Assembly: GCA_944324645.1 (NCBI GenBank)
Contig: CALUXB010000004.1
Coordinates: 1 to 64,000 of the forward strand
Direction: 5' to 3'
From: an uncultured Elusimicrobiales bacterium
GTDB lineage: Bacteria > Elusimicrobiota > Elusimicrobia > Elusimicrobiales > Elusimicrobiaceae
Length of the DNA stretch: 64,000 bases
Shown here one piece after another: positions 8,966 to 17,665 of the stretch (position 1 is its first letter; the number at the start of each line of letters is the position of its first letter). The notes below the pieces were generated by a model. It saw only the letters and a program-made list of their open reading frames with translations, was not told where the DNA came from and did not search any database. The translations under genes and the position numbers were made by a program.

Positions 8966-9748
8966 TTAAAATCTAATGGCCAACATTTCAGGACGGATTA
9001 AATAAAACAAATTAATCAATGCCCCGGCACTTAAAAAAGGCCCGAATGGAATAGCATCGCCTTTTCCTTTTCCTTTAAAAATCATTAAGAAAACAGAATA
9101 GACCAACCCCAAGGCGGAGGCAAACACTATCGTTGTAATCACGCCTTCCCAGCCAACAAAAGCGCCTATGCCCCCCATCAGTTTGACGTCGCCGCCGCCC
9201 ATAGCTTCTTTCTTAAACATCACATATCCCAAAAGAGCTACTGCCAACGTGCCAAAAAAGCCAACTGCCGCACCCGACAAACTCTGCAAAAAATGGCTCC
9301 AGCCGCTGCCGTCAAAATTGGGATTAAGCCAACTAAAAGCCAACCCCAATACAATCAAGCCCAGGGAAAAGCGGTCTGGAATAATCATAAGTTCCAAATC
9401 TATTACCGACAGGATAATCAAACTATATACTGCTACCAATAATACCCCGCTCCAAGCCGTCAGCCCCCATCTCCACACAAACAACACCGTCAACAGGCCG
9501 CTGAGCAATTCCACGATAGGATATTGACAGGAAATTGGCTCTTTACAATGGCGGCATTTTCCCCACAGCAGGATATAACTCAACACAGGGATATTGTCAT
9601 AAAATTTAATATGTTTTCCGCACTTTGGGCAAAAAGAAGCCGGCCAAACAATAGATTTATTGAGCGGGATACGATAAATACAAACATTTAAAAAACTGCC
9701 TATAATCAACCCGAATAACGCCGAAAAAAACAGAATTAAACTTTCCAT
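8966..9748 (-). CDS. pilD: Prepilin leader peptidase / N-methyltransferase (A24A)
   Basis: An integral membrane aspartyl protease that cleaves type IV prepilin leaders after Gly and methylates the new N-terminus. About 260 aa with roughly eight membrane spans. The cytoplasmic zinc loop is complete (CPKCGKH with KCRHC). The two catalytic Asp are in the ELMIIPD and GGGDVKLMGG motifs. I prefer ATG 9748 (GGGGTG upstream) over the in-frame GTG two codons earlier. It is the likely processor of the pilin-like proteins in this window. The next gene upstream is a pseudopilin. Confidence 0.95.
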   Translation of the reverse strand: MESLILFFSALFGLIIGSFLNVCIYRIPLNKSIVWPASFCPKCGKHIKFYDNIPVLSYILLWGKCRHCKEPISCQYPIVELLSGLLTVLFVWRWGLTAWSGVLLVAVYSLIILSVIDLELMIIPDRFSLGLIVLGLAFSWLNPNFDGSGWSHFLQSLSGAAVGFFGTLAVALLGYVMFKKEAMGGGDVKLMGGIGAFVGWEGVITTIVFASALGLVYSVFLMIFKGKGKGDAIPFGPFLSAGALINLFYLIRPEMLAIRF

Positions 9749-9773
9749 AAACACCCCGTATTGGTAAAATAAT

Positions 9774-9797
9774 CCCCGCGTTACATAACGCAGGGAT
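9774..9797 (-). terminator. Terminator after the GspG-like gene
   Basis: On the minus strand CCCTGCGTTA and TAACGCGGGG pair with one mismatch and are followed by ATTATTTT. Confidence 0.55.
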
Positions 9798-9811
9798 TGA
9801 ACAAACCATAT

Positions 9812-10228
9812 TTAAAGTGTATTCCACACTTTGCCATAGCTGTCTTCTTTATCGCTGTTGACAAAAACATCTCCAAAGCGCGGGTCTGAAGAATCATTTA
9901 CATACGCCCAGCCCCCCGTTTTGGTAAAAGCGCTTTCATACGACCCGGCCGAAACCTTATTGCTAGGCGGCAGCCCCGGCACCTGCGCTTGCGGAATAGC
10001 TTCTATGTATGTAGGCACTAAGCTGCTTAAATCATCTGTAGGATAAGTGCCCTGGTTTTCGCCGTAATAGGCCGCTATGGCGCTGCGCAGACGCACCAGT
10101 TGGTGCTTGGTGCTGCCTTCGCGGGCTTTATGCAGCAAAGTCATAAACTTAGGCACCGTCAGCCCTAAAAGCAATGCAAAAACAATCAGCGTAATCACTA
10201 TCTCTATTACTGTAAAACCTTTTTTCAT
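9812..10228 (-). CDS. GspG/PilE-like pseudopilin
   Basis: A 138-aa type II secretion or type IV pilus subunit. The leader is only MKKG, followed by FTVIEIVITLIVFALLLGL with Glu at +5, the PilD cleavage and assembly signal. The C-terminal part (TYPTDDLSSLVPTYIEAIP, and a GGWAYVNDSSDP segment) resembles the GspG-type calcium-binding domain rather than the other pilins in this window. SD AAGGTGG precedes ATG 10228. It lies just upstream of pilD on the same strand, with a hairpin between them. Confidence 0.85.
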   Translation of the reverse strand: MKKGFTVIEIVITLIVFALLLGLTVPKFMTLLHKAREGSTKHQLVRLRSAIAAYYGENQGTYPTDDLSSLVPTYIEAIPQAQVPGLPPSNKVSAGSYESAFTKTGGWAYVNDSSDPRFGDVFVNSDKEDSYGKVWNTL

Positions 10229-10237
10229 AAGTCCACC

Positions 10238-11473
10238 TTATTTCAGGTTCATAGCCACCAGCGCAAACACTTTGGCATCCCCTATAGTATTTTTAATGCT
10301 GCTGTACTCATTAGGCTGATGCATTGTATCATCCAACTTGGAATAAACCACAGCTGGGAACCCTGCATTGCGCAAATAAGCCGCCACCGTGCCGCCGCCC
10401 ACGCCCTGCACTTTGGGGTGATTGCGATAAACTTGCTTCACATACTGCGTCAGCAATTTCACAATAGGGGCGTTTTTATCGGTCGGTTTGGAGCTATCAT
10501 TAATAATAGTTTCCACCGTAATTTTCACTTTAAACTTTTTCTCTATAGTTTTGGCAATTTTCGCCACTTCTTCCTGCACCTGTTTATTGCTGTAGCTGGG
10601 CAGAATGCGGCAATCTAAATAAAACACATCCCTGCCCGGAATCGTATTGACGTTGGGCACATTCGGTTCGTGTTTTGTCGGCTCAAATACACTGTTGGGC
10701 ACATCATACAAGCGGTCTTTTTTATTAAACTTTTTATATAAATCGCGCAAGGCCACCACCAAATGGCTGGAAGCTACAAAAGCATTGTTTCCATTTTGCG
10801 GGGTAGAAGCGTGCGTTTGCTTGCCATAAACGGTAATTTTAAGCCACAGCATATTTTTTTCAGCTACTTCCACCATCTCCCCTTTGGAATTGCCGGCGTC
10901 CGGCACAATAAAGCTGTCTTGTTTGCCGAAAATTTTTCCGTATTTTTTGAGTACGGTTACAATTCCATAATCGCTGCCCACTTCTTCGTCTGCATTCAAA
11001 AGCAGCGCATAGTTAACCGGCGGACGTACTCCCGCATCCATCATTGCTTTCACCGCCAACAGTCCTGACACCAGGCCCTGTTGGTTGTCCTCCGTGCCGC
11101 GGCCATAGATTTTGTCTCCTTTGACTACCACTTTAAACGGATCTGTTTTCCACAAAGACAAATCTCCCGGCGGCACCACATCCATATGGGCCATTACCCA
11201 CAATGTTTTAGAGCGGTCTTGCCCATAATATTTGGCTACAATATTGGGCCGCACCCCGGTAGGAGAAGCCGGGTCTTTGGCTTCTAACACGTTAATTTCA
11301 TCAAATTTCATCCCTTTCAATACTTTTAAAAGCACTTCTGCTTTAGCGGCTTCCCCTAAGCCCCCCTTTTCGTGCGGAGTAATGGCCGGGCAAGCCGTCA
11401 TTTTGGTTTGCACGTCAATAATAAAATCACGGTATCCGTCTATTTTGTTTAATACATCTTTTACGTCCTTCAT
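10238..11473 (-). CDS. M20 family metallopeptidase (cytosolic)
   Basis: A 411-aa zinc peptidase or deacylase of the ArgE/DapE/CPG2 group. The metal site is intact: MAHMDVVP (HxD), GRGTEDNQQG (bridging Asp), NADEEVGSDYG (catalytic Glu and ligand Glu), DAGNSKGE, and a late His in DDTMHQPNEY. There is no signal peptide, so it acts in the cytoplasm, probably on dipeptides or N-acyl amino acids. The exact substrate is not readable. SD AGGAG precedes ATG 11473, and the gene follows the Nif3-like gene by nine bases. Confidence 0.88.
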   Translation of the reverse strand: MKDVKDVLNKIDGYRDFIIDVQTKMTACPAITPHEKGGLGEAAKAEVLLKVLKGMKFDEINVLEAKDPASPTGVRPNIVAKYYGQDRSKTLWVMAHMDVVPPGDLSLWKTDPFKVVVKGDKIYGRGTEDNQQGLVSGLLAVKAMMDAGVRPPVNYALLLNADEEVGSDYGIVTVLKKYGKIFGKQDSFIVPDAGNSKGEMVEVAEKNMLWLKITVYGKQTHASTPQNGNNAFVASSHLVVALRDLYKKFNKKDRLYDVPNSVFEPTKHEPNVPNVNTIPGRDVFYLDCRILPSYSNKQVQEEVAKIAKTIEKKFKVKITVETIINDSSKPTDKNAPIVKLLTQYVKQVYRNHPKVQGVGGGTVAAYLRNAGFPAVVYSKLDDTMHQPNEYSSIKNTIGDAKVFALVAMNLK

Positions 11474-11482
11474 AGAAATCTC

Positions 11483-12235
11483 CTAAATTGGATTTTGCAC
11501 ATCTATAAATTGCGTTTGTACGCCAAAACGCTGACGCACCACTTCCATCAAAGCCAACACACCGGGCTTCTCAGAATTATAATGCCCCAACGCAATACAA
11601 TTTAATTTATTTTCCCGGCACAGTTCTTGGGCCGGCTCATCTAAAGAGCCTGTCACAAATAAATCCAGCCCTAAGGCTACCGCATCCGGGATCATACTCC
11701 AACCGCCCCCGCTAACGGCCCCTACCGTACATACCTGCTTAGGACCGAAAGCAAGCACCATTGCTTTGGCAGAACAGAAACGTTCCAGCTGGCGTACAAC
11801 CGTCGGCAACGCCGTAGATTTTATTTCTCCGCAAAAGCCGATTTCTTGTCCGTGGTAAGAAGCAAACGGACGGATATTTTGCGCTTTTAAGGCTTGCAAT
11901 AACAGTGCATTATGACCTATTTGCGGATGTTTATCCAAGGGCAAATGATAGCCCAATAAACTAATATCGTGACGCAGCAGAAATCCTACGCGCCGACCAA
12001 AAGTGCCCGTCAGCGCCTGTTCTTTGCCCCACAATAAACCGTGGTGCACCACAATCATATCCGCGCCTGCGGCATAGGCTTTTTTAAAAAGCTCCAATCC
12101 TGCCGACACGCCGAATACAATTTTCCGCACGCGCGCCCGCCCTTCCACTTGCAAGCCGTTGTGGCTGCTGTCCGGAATTTCGGCGCTGTGCAAATACTCA
12201 TTTAAGAAATGGACTACGTCCTCGCGCGTTGCCAT
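11483..12235 (-). CDS. Nif3-like dinuclear metal-center protein
   Basis: A 250-aa member of the Nif3/YbgI (DUF34) family, sometimes called GTP cyclohydrolase I type 2; its true role is unsettled. Metal-binding motifs are present: DSSHNGLQVEG at the N-terminus, MIVVHHGLLWG (HH pair), GYHLPLDKH, and the C-terminal GHYNSEKPG with His and Glu. The start lies six bases after a TGA-TAACAT extended -10 with no Shine-Dalgarno site, so it is probably translated from a leaderless mRNA. It is divergent from the amidase gene. Confidence 0.88.
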   Translation of the reverse strand: MATREDVVHFLNEYLHSAEIPDSSHNGLQVEGRARVRKIVFGVSAGLELFKKAYAAGADMIVVHHGLLWGKEQALTGTFGRRVGFLLRHDISLLGYHLPLDKHPQIGHNALLLQALKAQNIRPFASYHGQEIGFCGEIKSTALPTVVRQLERFCSAKAMVLAFGPKQVCTVGAVSGGGWSMIPDAVALGLDLFVTGSLDEPAQELCRENKLNCIALGHYNSEKPGVLALMEVVRQRFGVQTQFIDVQNPI

Positions 12236-12241
12236 AGATTT

Positions 12242-12251
12242 ATGTTATCAT
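12242..12251. promoter_or_regulatory. Overlapping divergent -10 elements (Nif3-like / amidase)
   Basis: The same ten bases, ATGTTATCAT, hold a minus-strand TGA-TAACAT ending six bases before the Nif3-like ATG and a plus-strand TGT-TATCAT ending nine bases before the amidase ATG at 12261. Polymerase could not occupy both at once, so the two genes may be mutually exclusive at initiation. Confidence 0.45.
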
Positions 12252-12260
12252 TTTTGTAAG

Positions 12261-14123
12261 ATGAAAAGAATAGTTTTAGGGGCGGCGGCGCTCTTTTTTT
12301 ATTGTACTTTAGCCCTTGCGCAGCAAGCAACCGTTGCGCCATATCTGCCTGCTATGAATGCCCCGCAAGACCGAAATGCCCCTATTACTGTGCAATATCC
12401 ACACGAAAATATGACGGTATTGCGCGGAGCAAAAAACGTCTATCTTTTTGGAAAATTGAATATAGAAAATGCCACGCTGCTGATCAACGGGCAAAAAGTG
12501 CCCGTCCATTCCAACGGAGCCTTTATCGCTTATTTACCCGTAGAGCAAGGCACTTTTTGCTTTGAGCTGGTGGCCCAAACCCCCCAACAGGAATATCGGG
12601 CCGTACGGCACATTATCGTGCCGGGAGAGCCTATTAAAAATTTTACGCAAGAAGCCCGCTTTGATGAAGAAGAAATTTATCCGCACCGGCCTGTATGGGT
12701 ATTGCCGGGAGATACAGTCAATCTTTCCGCCCGGGGCACGCCGGGTGCCCAAGTAACGGCCAGCCTGTCTGGATTAAAAAACGCAAGAAATATTAAACTG
12801 AAAGAAGATGCCCGCACGCCCGGCATTTACCGGGCTAAATATGTGGTACAGGAAAATGAAAAACCCCGCCAGGCTAAAGTGACCTATACACTCAAAGATC
12901 CGTCCACCGGTTCTAGAGCTAAAATTACCGCTAAAAACCGCATTCGCGTTTTAGATCCGGCCCAGCTGCGGCCGGCGCGCGTTTTAGACCCGGGAGTCAA
13001 AGTACGCCAGCTTGCCGTGCGGCAAGGAAGTCTTTATCCGTATTACCGGGCCTATGGGGAGGTGTTAATAGACGGAAGAGATAACGGCTTGTTCCGGCTT
13101 AATTTAGGGCGCGGGGAACAAGTTTGGCTGGAAGAGAAAAAACTAGATTTTTTCGCAGAAAAAGACTATCTGCCCAACCAACTTTATGCGATGGATACCC
13201 TGGCAACAGATACCGCCACCCAGTTGCGCTGGAGCGGTCAAAAACAGGTGCCGGTTTCTATTCACGAATTTTCCAACCGTATGGAAGTTACTTTTTATTA
13301 CACCCCGTCTTTTACAGAAAACTTTAGTTTTGATGCCACCAGCCCGCTATTAGACCGGGTGGAATGGGAGGACCCGCAAGACGGCGTGATTAAATTTATA
13401 CTCTATTTCAAAGAGGGTCAAAAACCTTGGGGGCACGCTTACCATTACGAAGGGAATGATTTTATCGTCCAGCTGCGTCACCGTCCGCTTATCACTCCTT
13501 CTGCAGACAAGCCCCTTTTGGGCGTACGCATCTTAATTGACGCTGGACACAGCCCCAAACGCACCCCCCCCTATGACGGAACCATTGGCCCGACCGGTCT
13601 TTTGGAATATGAAGCTAACCTGGCTTTGGCGCAAACGCTAAAACCCAAATTGCAGGCAGCCGGAGCAGAGGTTATTATGAGCCGGCAAGGAGATAATGCG
13701 ATGAGCCTGCCGGCGCGTTACCGGTTGGCATTGGAAAAAGAAGCCCATATTTTCATCAGTCTGCACCATAATGCCCTGCCAGAAACAGTTAATCCGCTGG
13801 CAGCTCCGCGCGGCTATTCCGTTTATTATACTTATCCGCACAGTTTTGATTTGGCGGAAAGCATTTATCAGGCCTTCAACCAGCTGATTGCTCTGCCGGA
13901 TAATGGGTTGATTGCCAATGATGTGCTGTTCATCCCCCGCATTCCGGAAATACCCAGCGTTTTGGTGGAAAACGCCTACCTCATTTTGCCTGAACAAGAA
14001 GAATTGGTGGCCAGCCCCCAAGGGCGGGAACAATTTGCTCAAGCTCTGTACCAAGGCATATTGTCTTTTTACGGGGTTAAACAACCTGTTAAGCGGACCA
14101 AAAAACAAGGAAAACGCCGCTAA
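12261..14123 (+). CDS. N-acetylmuramoyl-L-alanine amidase with large N-terminal region
   Basis: A 620-aa secreted protein. The signal peptide is residues 1-20 (ending ALAQQ). About 400 residues of beta-rich sequence follow, including a TVLRGAKNVYLFGKL segment resembling an Ig-like or AMIN-type module. The C-terminal Amidase_3 domain begins at GVRILIDAGHS. Zinc ligands and catalytic Glu are visible: DAGH, the Glu of LLEYEANL, SLHHNA and VLVENAYL. It cleaves the amide between MurNAc and L-Ala in peptidoglycan. I chose ATG 12261 because the upstream frame overlaps the divergent gene and lacks a signal peptide. It heads an envelope cluster with an M23 peptidase and bactofilin. Confidence 0.88.
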   Translation: MKRIVLGAAALFFYCTLALAQQATVAPYLPAMNAPQDRNAPITVQYPHENMTVLRGAKNVYLFGKLNIENATLLINGQKVPVHSNGAFIAYLPVEQGTFCFELVAQTPQQEYRAVRHIIVPGEPIKNFTQEARFDEEEIYPHRPVWVLPGDTVNLSARGTPGAQVTASLSGLKNARNIKLKEDARTPGIYRAKYVVQENEKPRQAKVTYTLKDPSTGSRAKITAKNRIRVLDPAQLRPARVLDPGVKVRQLAVRQGSLYPYYRAYGEVLIDGRDNGLFRLNLGRGEQVWLEEKKLDFFAEKDYLPNQLYAMDTLATDTATQLRWSGQKQVPVSIHEFSNRMEVTFYYTPSFTENFSFDATSPLLDRVEWEDPQDGVIKFILYFKEGQKPWGHAYHYEGNDFIVQLRHRPLITPSADKPLLGVRILIDAGHSPKRTPPYDGTIGPTGLLEYEANLALAQTLKPKLQAAGAEVIMSRQGDNAMSLPARYRLALEKEAHIFISLHHNALPETVNPLAAPRGYSVYYTYPHSFDLAESIYQAFNQLIALPDNGLIANDVLFIPRIPEIPSVLVENAYLILPEQEELVASPQGREQFAQALYQGILSFYGVKQPVKRTKKQGKRR

Positions 14124-14278
14124 TGGTTCCTTTTAAACCATTTCGCGGCAGGCAAATCCGCCCCGATTGGGCCGATTTCTCCTTGCCTCTCTATTAAAAG
14201 ATTCCTTGTTCTGAAAGCAGCACCCCCTTTTCCCAAAACTTCCACCAAAACACCCCCCGAAGCCGCCGCCCAATATGA

Positions 14279-14284
14279 TAAAAT
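14279..14284 (+). promoter_or_regulatory. Extended -10 for the M23 peptidase gene
   Basis: TGA-TAAAAT ends seven bases before ATG 14292. The T and AT of the hexamer overlap an earlier in-frame ATG at 14283, which argues that 14292 is the real start. The same TGATAAAAT string stands before birA. Confidence 0.45.
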
Positions 14285-14291
14285 GAAAAGG

Positions 14292-15212
14292 ATGGGCAAA
14301 AAAATAAGTTCACTAAACCGCTTTTTAAGTGACCGCGTGGATATCATCCTTATGCCGCGGGCAGGAACGTCTAGAAAATTTAAACTGACGGGCCTGACGT
14401 TGGTGGTATTAATATTGGTCTGGCTGGCAGTTACGCTGGGGGCTTTATGGCTTTGGAGCCGCGCCTATGACTATCATTTAACTAAAGCGGACAATGAACT
14501 TATGCGTGTAAAGATGAAATTGATTTCCGATGAGTTGGAACGCGGCCGCAAGTATTTGGATTTAACGCAAACCACCGAAAAACAAATGCGCCAAATGTTG
14601 GGAATGCCTGGCGGGAAATTTATCAATTTACCCAAAGGCTTGGAAGAAAAAAACCGCGAAGAAGATGAACGGGCTAAAGCGTTATTTGACTCGGATTTAA
14701 AAGACTTTGACACGGAAGAATTTGAAAAATATATCAATAGTATGCAGCAAGACGCACAGCAGCGGCTGGCCTCTTTTCAGGAAATCGCCTGGTACTATGC
14801 CAACCGCCGCGAAGGGCTGCATTCCACTCCGTCTATACGGCCTTCTTCGGCGCGTATTAGCTCTGGTTTTGGATACCGCCGTGACTTGTTTGGCAATGCG
14901 GTAGGCCATATGCACAACGGATTGGATTTTGCCGGCAAGCCCGACAGCCCCATTGTGGTAACCGCAGACGGCGTTGTGCGTCATACCGGTTGGGTCAATG
15001 GATACGGGCAGGCCGTATTGGTGGACCACGGGTTTGGTTACTCCACCTTATACGCCCACGCAACAGGCATTAAGGTAAAACCCGGTGATGTGGTCAAACG
15101 CGGCCAGCAAATTGCGTTTATGGGCACCACCGGCCGAAGCACCGGCACGCATTTACATTACGAAGTATGGAAAGACGGGCGACCCGTAAATCCAAGGGAT
15201 TACTTTAAATAA
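14292..15212 (+). CDS. Membrane-anchored M23 (LytM) peptidase
   Basis: A peptidoglycan endopeptidase of about 306 aa. One membrane segment near residues 33-55 (LVVLILVWLAVTLGALWLW) is followed by a predicted coiled coil rich in Glu, Lys and Arg. The LytM domain starts at SSGFGYRRD. The zinc and catalytic motifs are complete: HNGLDFAG (HxxxD), and HLHYEV (HxH). It is directly followed by a bactofilin gene, a pairing used in other bacteria to localise cell-wall cutting for shape control. That makes a morphogenetic role likely here. Confidence 0.9.
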   Translation: MGKKISSLNRFLSDRVDIILMPRAGTSRKFKLTGLTLVVLILVWLAVTLGALWLWSRAYDYHLTKADNELMRVKMKLISDELERGRKYLDLTQTTEKQMRQMLGMPGGKFINLPKGLEEKNREEDERAKALFDSDLKDFDTEEFEKYINSMQQDAQQRLASFQEIAWYYANRREGLHSTPSIRPSSARISSGFGYRRDLFGNAVGHMHNGLDFAGKPDSPIVVTADGVVRHTGWVNGYGQAVLVDHGFGYSTLYAHATGIKVKPGDVVKRGQQIAFMGTTGRSTGTHLHYEVWKDGRPVNPRDYFK

Positions 15213-15226
15213 AGTTGGGAGGAAGT

Positions 15227-15625
15227 ATGAGTTTTTTAAAAAAAGATTCTGATTTCGCATCCGGAGAACATTTCTCCATCGTCAGTGCGGAATGTTATTT
15301 TCAGGGCACCTTAAGCGTACAGGGCTCTTTGCGCGTGGACGGCAAACTGGAAGGCTCGGTAGATAATGCCCGCCAAGTGATTGTGGGAGAAGGCGGCAAA
15401 ATTACCGGAGACGTAACCGGACAGACCGTAGTCTGCGGCGGAGACATTGAAGGCAATGTGTGCGCTGATATGTTGGAAGTGTTAGGCAAAGCCTCTATCA
15501 AAGGCGATATCCGCGCCCAGAAAATGATTGTAGAAGAAGGCGGACGCATTGAAGGAATGTGCAAAATTGGCGGAGAAGAGACTGCACATATCCCAGAAGA
15601 AACAGAAGAAGACGAGGATAAATAA
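15227..15625 (+). CDS. Bactofilin
   Basis: A 132-aa cytoskeletal polymer of the DUF583 family. The beta-helix repeat is plain: FQGTLSVQGSLRVDGKLEG, then VIVGEGGKITGDV, TVVCGGDIEGNV, LGKASIKGDI, MIVEEGGRIEGMC. The ends are charged and disordered. ATG 15227 is chosen because GGGAGG stands just before it; an in-frame start four codons earlier would lie over that site. It follows the M23 peptidase gene by 14 bases and very likely recruits or scaffolds it at the membrane. Confidence 0.93.
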   Translation: MSFLKKDSDFASGEHFSIVSAECYFQGTLSVQGSLRVDGKLEGSVDNARQVIVGEGGKITGDVTGQTVVCGGDIEGNVCADMLEVLGKASIKGDIRAQKMIVEEGGRIEGMCKIGGEETAHIPEETEEDEDK

Positions 15626-15640
15626 GGAGCGTTTAGCAGT

Positions 15641-16330
15641 ATGATTTCTTTTCTGATTAAATACAAAAAGAGCATTCTTATCATCACGCTGGCTTTCTTT
15701 ATAGGGAGCATCGGCTATATCGGGTTGGATTCTTTCCGCCGCGGTACTTTTAATGAAAATGTGGCTATGGTGGGCAGCGAGCCTATTACCTACCGCACGC
15801 TTTACAAAGCTACCGACGCCCAAGCCCGCGCGCTGCGCAACAACGGTGTGGATGTAGATGAAGACTTGAACAAATATCTGAACCAACAAATGCTTAGTGC
15901 ACTCATCAGCGAGGAAGTACTCAACCAGGCCGCCAAAGAATTTGGTATGGAGGTGGCGGACTATGAAGTGGCTATGGATATTCACTCTTCCCCTATGTTT
16001 AATCAAAACGGTGTGTTTGATAAAAACGCCTATGAGCACGCAGTACGCTATCAGTTGGGCGTAACACCGGCCCAATTTGAAGAGCAAATCCGCCGCAGCA
16101 AACTCTCGGACCGCTTCCGTATGGCTTTGTACTCTTTCTATAAACTTACTCCCGAAGAAGTGCGTTTCTCTTATCAAGTGCAAAATGGGAATATGAAAGA
16201 TTTTGAAAAGAACAAAAAAGACTTTGAACGTCAGCTGTTTGAAACAAAAATGGAAACAGCCCAACAAGCTTTCTTTGATGATTTTAACAACCGCGTAGAA
16301 ATTAAAACTTATCTGGATCAACAGGCTTAA
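15641..16330 (+). CDS. Membrane-anchored SurA N-domain protein without isomerase domain
   Basis: A 229-aa protein with one N-terminal membrane span (about residues 10-28) followed by a SurA_N_3/PpiD-like chaperone domain: VAMVGSEPITYRTLY, LISEEVLNQAAKEFGMEVADYEVAMDI, and an FNQNGVFDKNAYEHAVRYQLG block typical of PpiD. The protein then ends in a charged coiled region with no parvulin (PPIC) domain, so it resembles a natural half of PpiD. I infer a periplasmic holdase tied to envelope assembly. It starts 16 bases after the bactofilin stop, preceded by AAGGAG. Confidence 0.75.
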   Translation: MISFLIKYKKSILIITLAFFIGSIGYIGLDSFRRGTFNENVAMVGSEPITYRTLYKATDAQARALRNNGVDVDEDLNKYLNQQMLSALISEEVLNQAAKEFGMEVADYEVAMDIHSSPMFNQNGVFDKNAYEHAVRYQLGVTPAQFEEQIRRSKLSDRFRMALYSFYKLTPEEVRFSYQVQNGNMKDFEKNKKDFERQLFETKMETAQQAFFDDFNNRVEIKTYLDQQA

Positions 16331-16332
16331 CC

Positions 16333-17241
16333 GTGAAAAATAACGTACTTGTAGTCGGTTCCGTCGCTTTTGACACCATAGAAAACGCCCACGGGCGCGC
16401 AGACCGCGTCTTGGGTGGGGCGGCCAGCTATTCCTCTATTTCCGCCAGCTATTTTGCCCAACCCGCCGTGGTAGCGGTGGTGGGCACGGACTTTGCCCCT
16501 GCTTACCGCACCCCGTTTAAAAAATGTGGCGTGGATATATCGGGCCTGCAAGTAAAAGAAGGAAAAACCTTCCACTGGGGCGGCAGTTATGACAAAGACC
16601 TTAAAAACGCCACCACCCGTTTTACGGATTTGAACGTTTTTCAGGATTTTAATCCCAAACTCACTTCCGAACAAAGCCAAGCTAAAGCCGTATTTTTGGC
16701 CAACATTGATCCGGATTTGCAGCTGTCCGTGCTCAAACAAGTCAAAAACCCCAAGCTGGTAGCCTGTGATACAATGAACTATTGGATTACTTCCAAAAAA
16801 GCATCTGTGCTCAAAGTGCTTAAAAAAACGGATTTGTTCTTCTTAAATGAAGCCGAAGCCCGCCAGCTGACCGGGGAATATAATTTAATTACCGCCGGGA
16901 AAAAGATTTTAAAGCTGGGCGCCAAGCACGTAATTATCAAATTGGGGCCCAACGGCTCTATGTTGGTGAGCAAACTGGGCATCGTGCAGTTCCCCCCGTA
17001 CATATTAGAACACGTATATGATACCACCGGTGCTGGAGATACTTTCGGCGGGGGTGCGACCGGCTATTTAGCCAGTCTGCGCAAATGGGACACGCTTTCC
17101 GCCATTAAACGCGCGATGATGATTGGCAATGTAATGGCGTCTTTTACTATAGAATCGTTCAGCGTAAAACGTTTGGCTAATATTAAAAAAGGTGAAATAG
17201 AAAAACGCCTGCAAGAGTACACTTCTATGCTGCGTTTTTAA
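16333..17241 (+). CDS. PfkB-family carbohydrate kinase
   Basis: A 302-aa ribokinase-like sugar or nucleoside kinase. The N-terminal VLVVGSVAFD and GGAASYSS match the substrate site. The C-terminal signature DTTGAGDTFGGGATGY carries the catalytic Asp and the anion hole. The pattern of a FNPKL..EQ..AKAVFLANIDPD segment is seen in uncharacterised PfkB proteins, and the sugar cannot be read. Translation begins at a GTG two bases after the previous stop, with no clear Shine-Dalgarno site, suggesting coupling to the upstream gene. Confidence 0.85.
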   Translation: MKNNVLVVGSVAFDTIENAHGRADRVLGGAASYSSISASYFAQPAVVAVVGTDFAPAYRTPFKKCGVDISGLQVKEGKTFHWGGSYDKDLKNATTRFTDLNVFQDFNPKLTSEQSQAKAVFLANIDPDLQLSVLKQVKNPKLVACDTMNYWITSKKASVLKVLKKTDLFFLNEAEARQLTGEYNLITAGKKILKLGAKHVIIKLGPNGSMLVSKLGIVQFPPYILEHVYDTTGAGDTFGGGATGYLASLRKWDTLSAIKRAMMIGNVMASFTIESFSVKRLANIKKGEIEKRLQEYTSMLRF

Positions 17242-17304
17242 TAAGAACCATTCCCGTCCTCTGCAAAAAGACAAACGGGTATAGCCAAAACGGCTGAAAT
17301 TTAG

Positions 17305-17310
17305 TAAAAT
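17305..17310 (+). promoter_or_regulatory. -10 element for tRNA-Leu
   Basis: TAAAAT lies 17 bases before the tRNA 5' end, in an AT-rich stretch. No convincing -35 was seen. Confidence 0.35.
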
Positions 17311-17326
17311 AAATATACAGTTTTAC

Positions 17327-17410
17327 GCCGGGGTGCTGGAATTGGTATACAGGATGGTCTCAAAAACCATTGCCCTTTCGGGCTTAAGGGTTCAAGTCCC
17401 TTCCCCGGTA
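17327..17410 (+). tRNA. tRNA-Leu (CAA)
   Basis: A GCCGGGG acceptor pairs with CCCCGGT. The anticodon stem ATGGT/ACCAT encloses CTCAAAA, giving anticodon CAA. The long variable arm (TGCCCTTTCGGGCTTA) and the GGTTCAAGTCCC T arm are typical of class II tRNA-Leu. The 3' CCA is not encoded. Confidence 0.95.
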
Positions 17411-17419
17411 TATTTTTTG

Positions 17420-17464
17420 AAAGGCTTTTTAGCAAGATAATAAACACGCTAAAAAGCCTTTTTT
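17420..17464. terminator. Bidirectional terminator after tRNA-Leu
   Basis: AAAGGCTTTTTAGC and GCTAAAAAGCCTTT form a 14-bp stem followed by T, with A-rich and T-rich flanks in both directions. It can end the tRNA transcript and the convergent Stealth transcript. Confidence 0.8.
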
Positions 17465-17665
17465 ATCGTCGTAAATCCATATTATAAAATTAAGAAATTG
17501 CAAACAGATAAGGCGATTATACTGGCAGCATTTTGGCAATCTAACAACCCCATTCAGATTTTCACCTAGAACCGTTTCTTCCACGCTGCAAATATGTTCC
17601 ACCCAGAAAGGTTGTTTAAAAGAGCACGGCAGAGTTTTATTTTTTACTTCAGCAAACAACAAGAG

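Noticed and set aside
17429..17662. 77-codon frame directly after the Stealth gene (minus strand)
   Set aside because: It has only a TTG start, no ribosome-binding site, overlaps the tRNA-Leu terminator, and its translation resembles no family I know. Probably chance.
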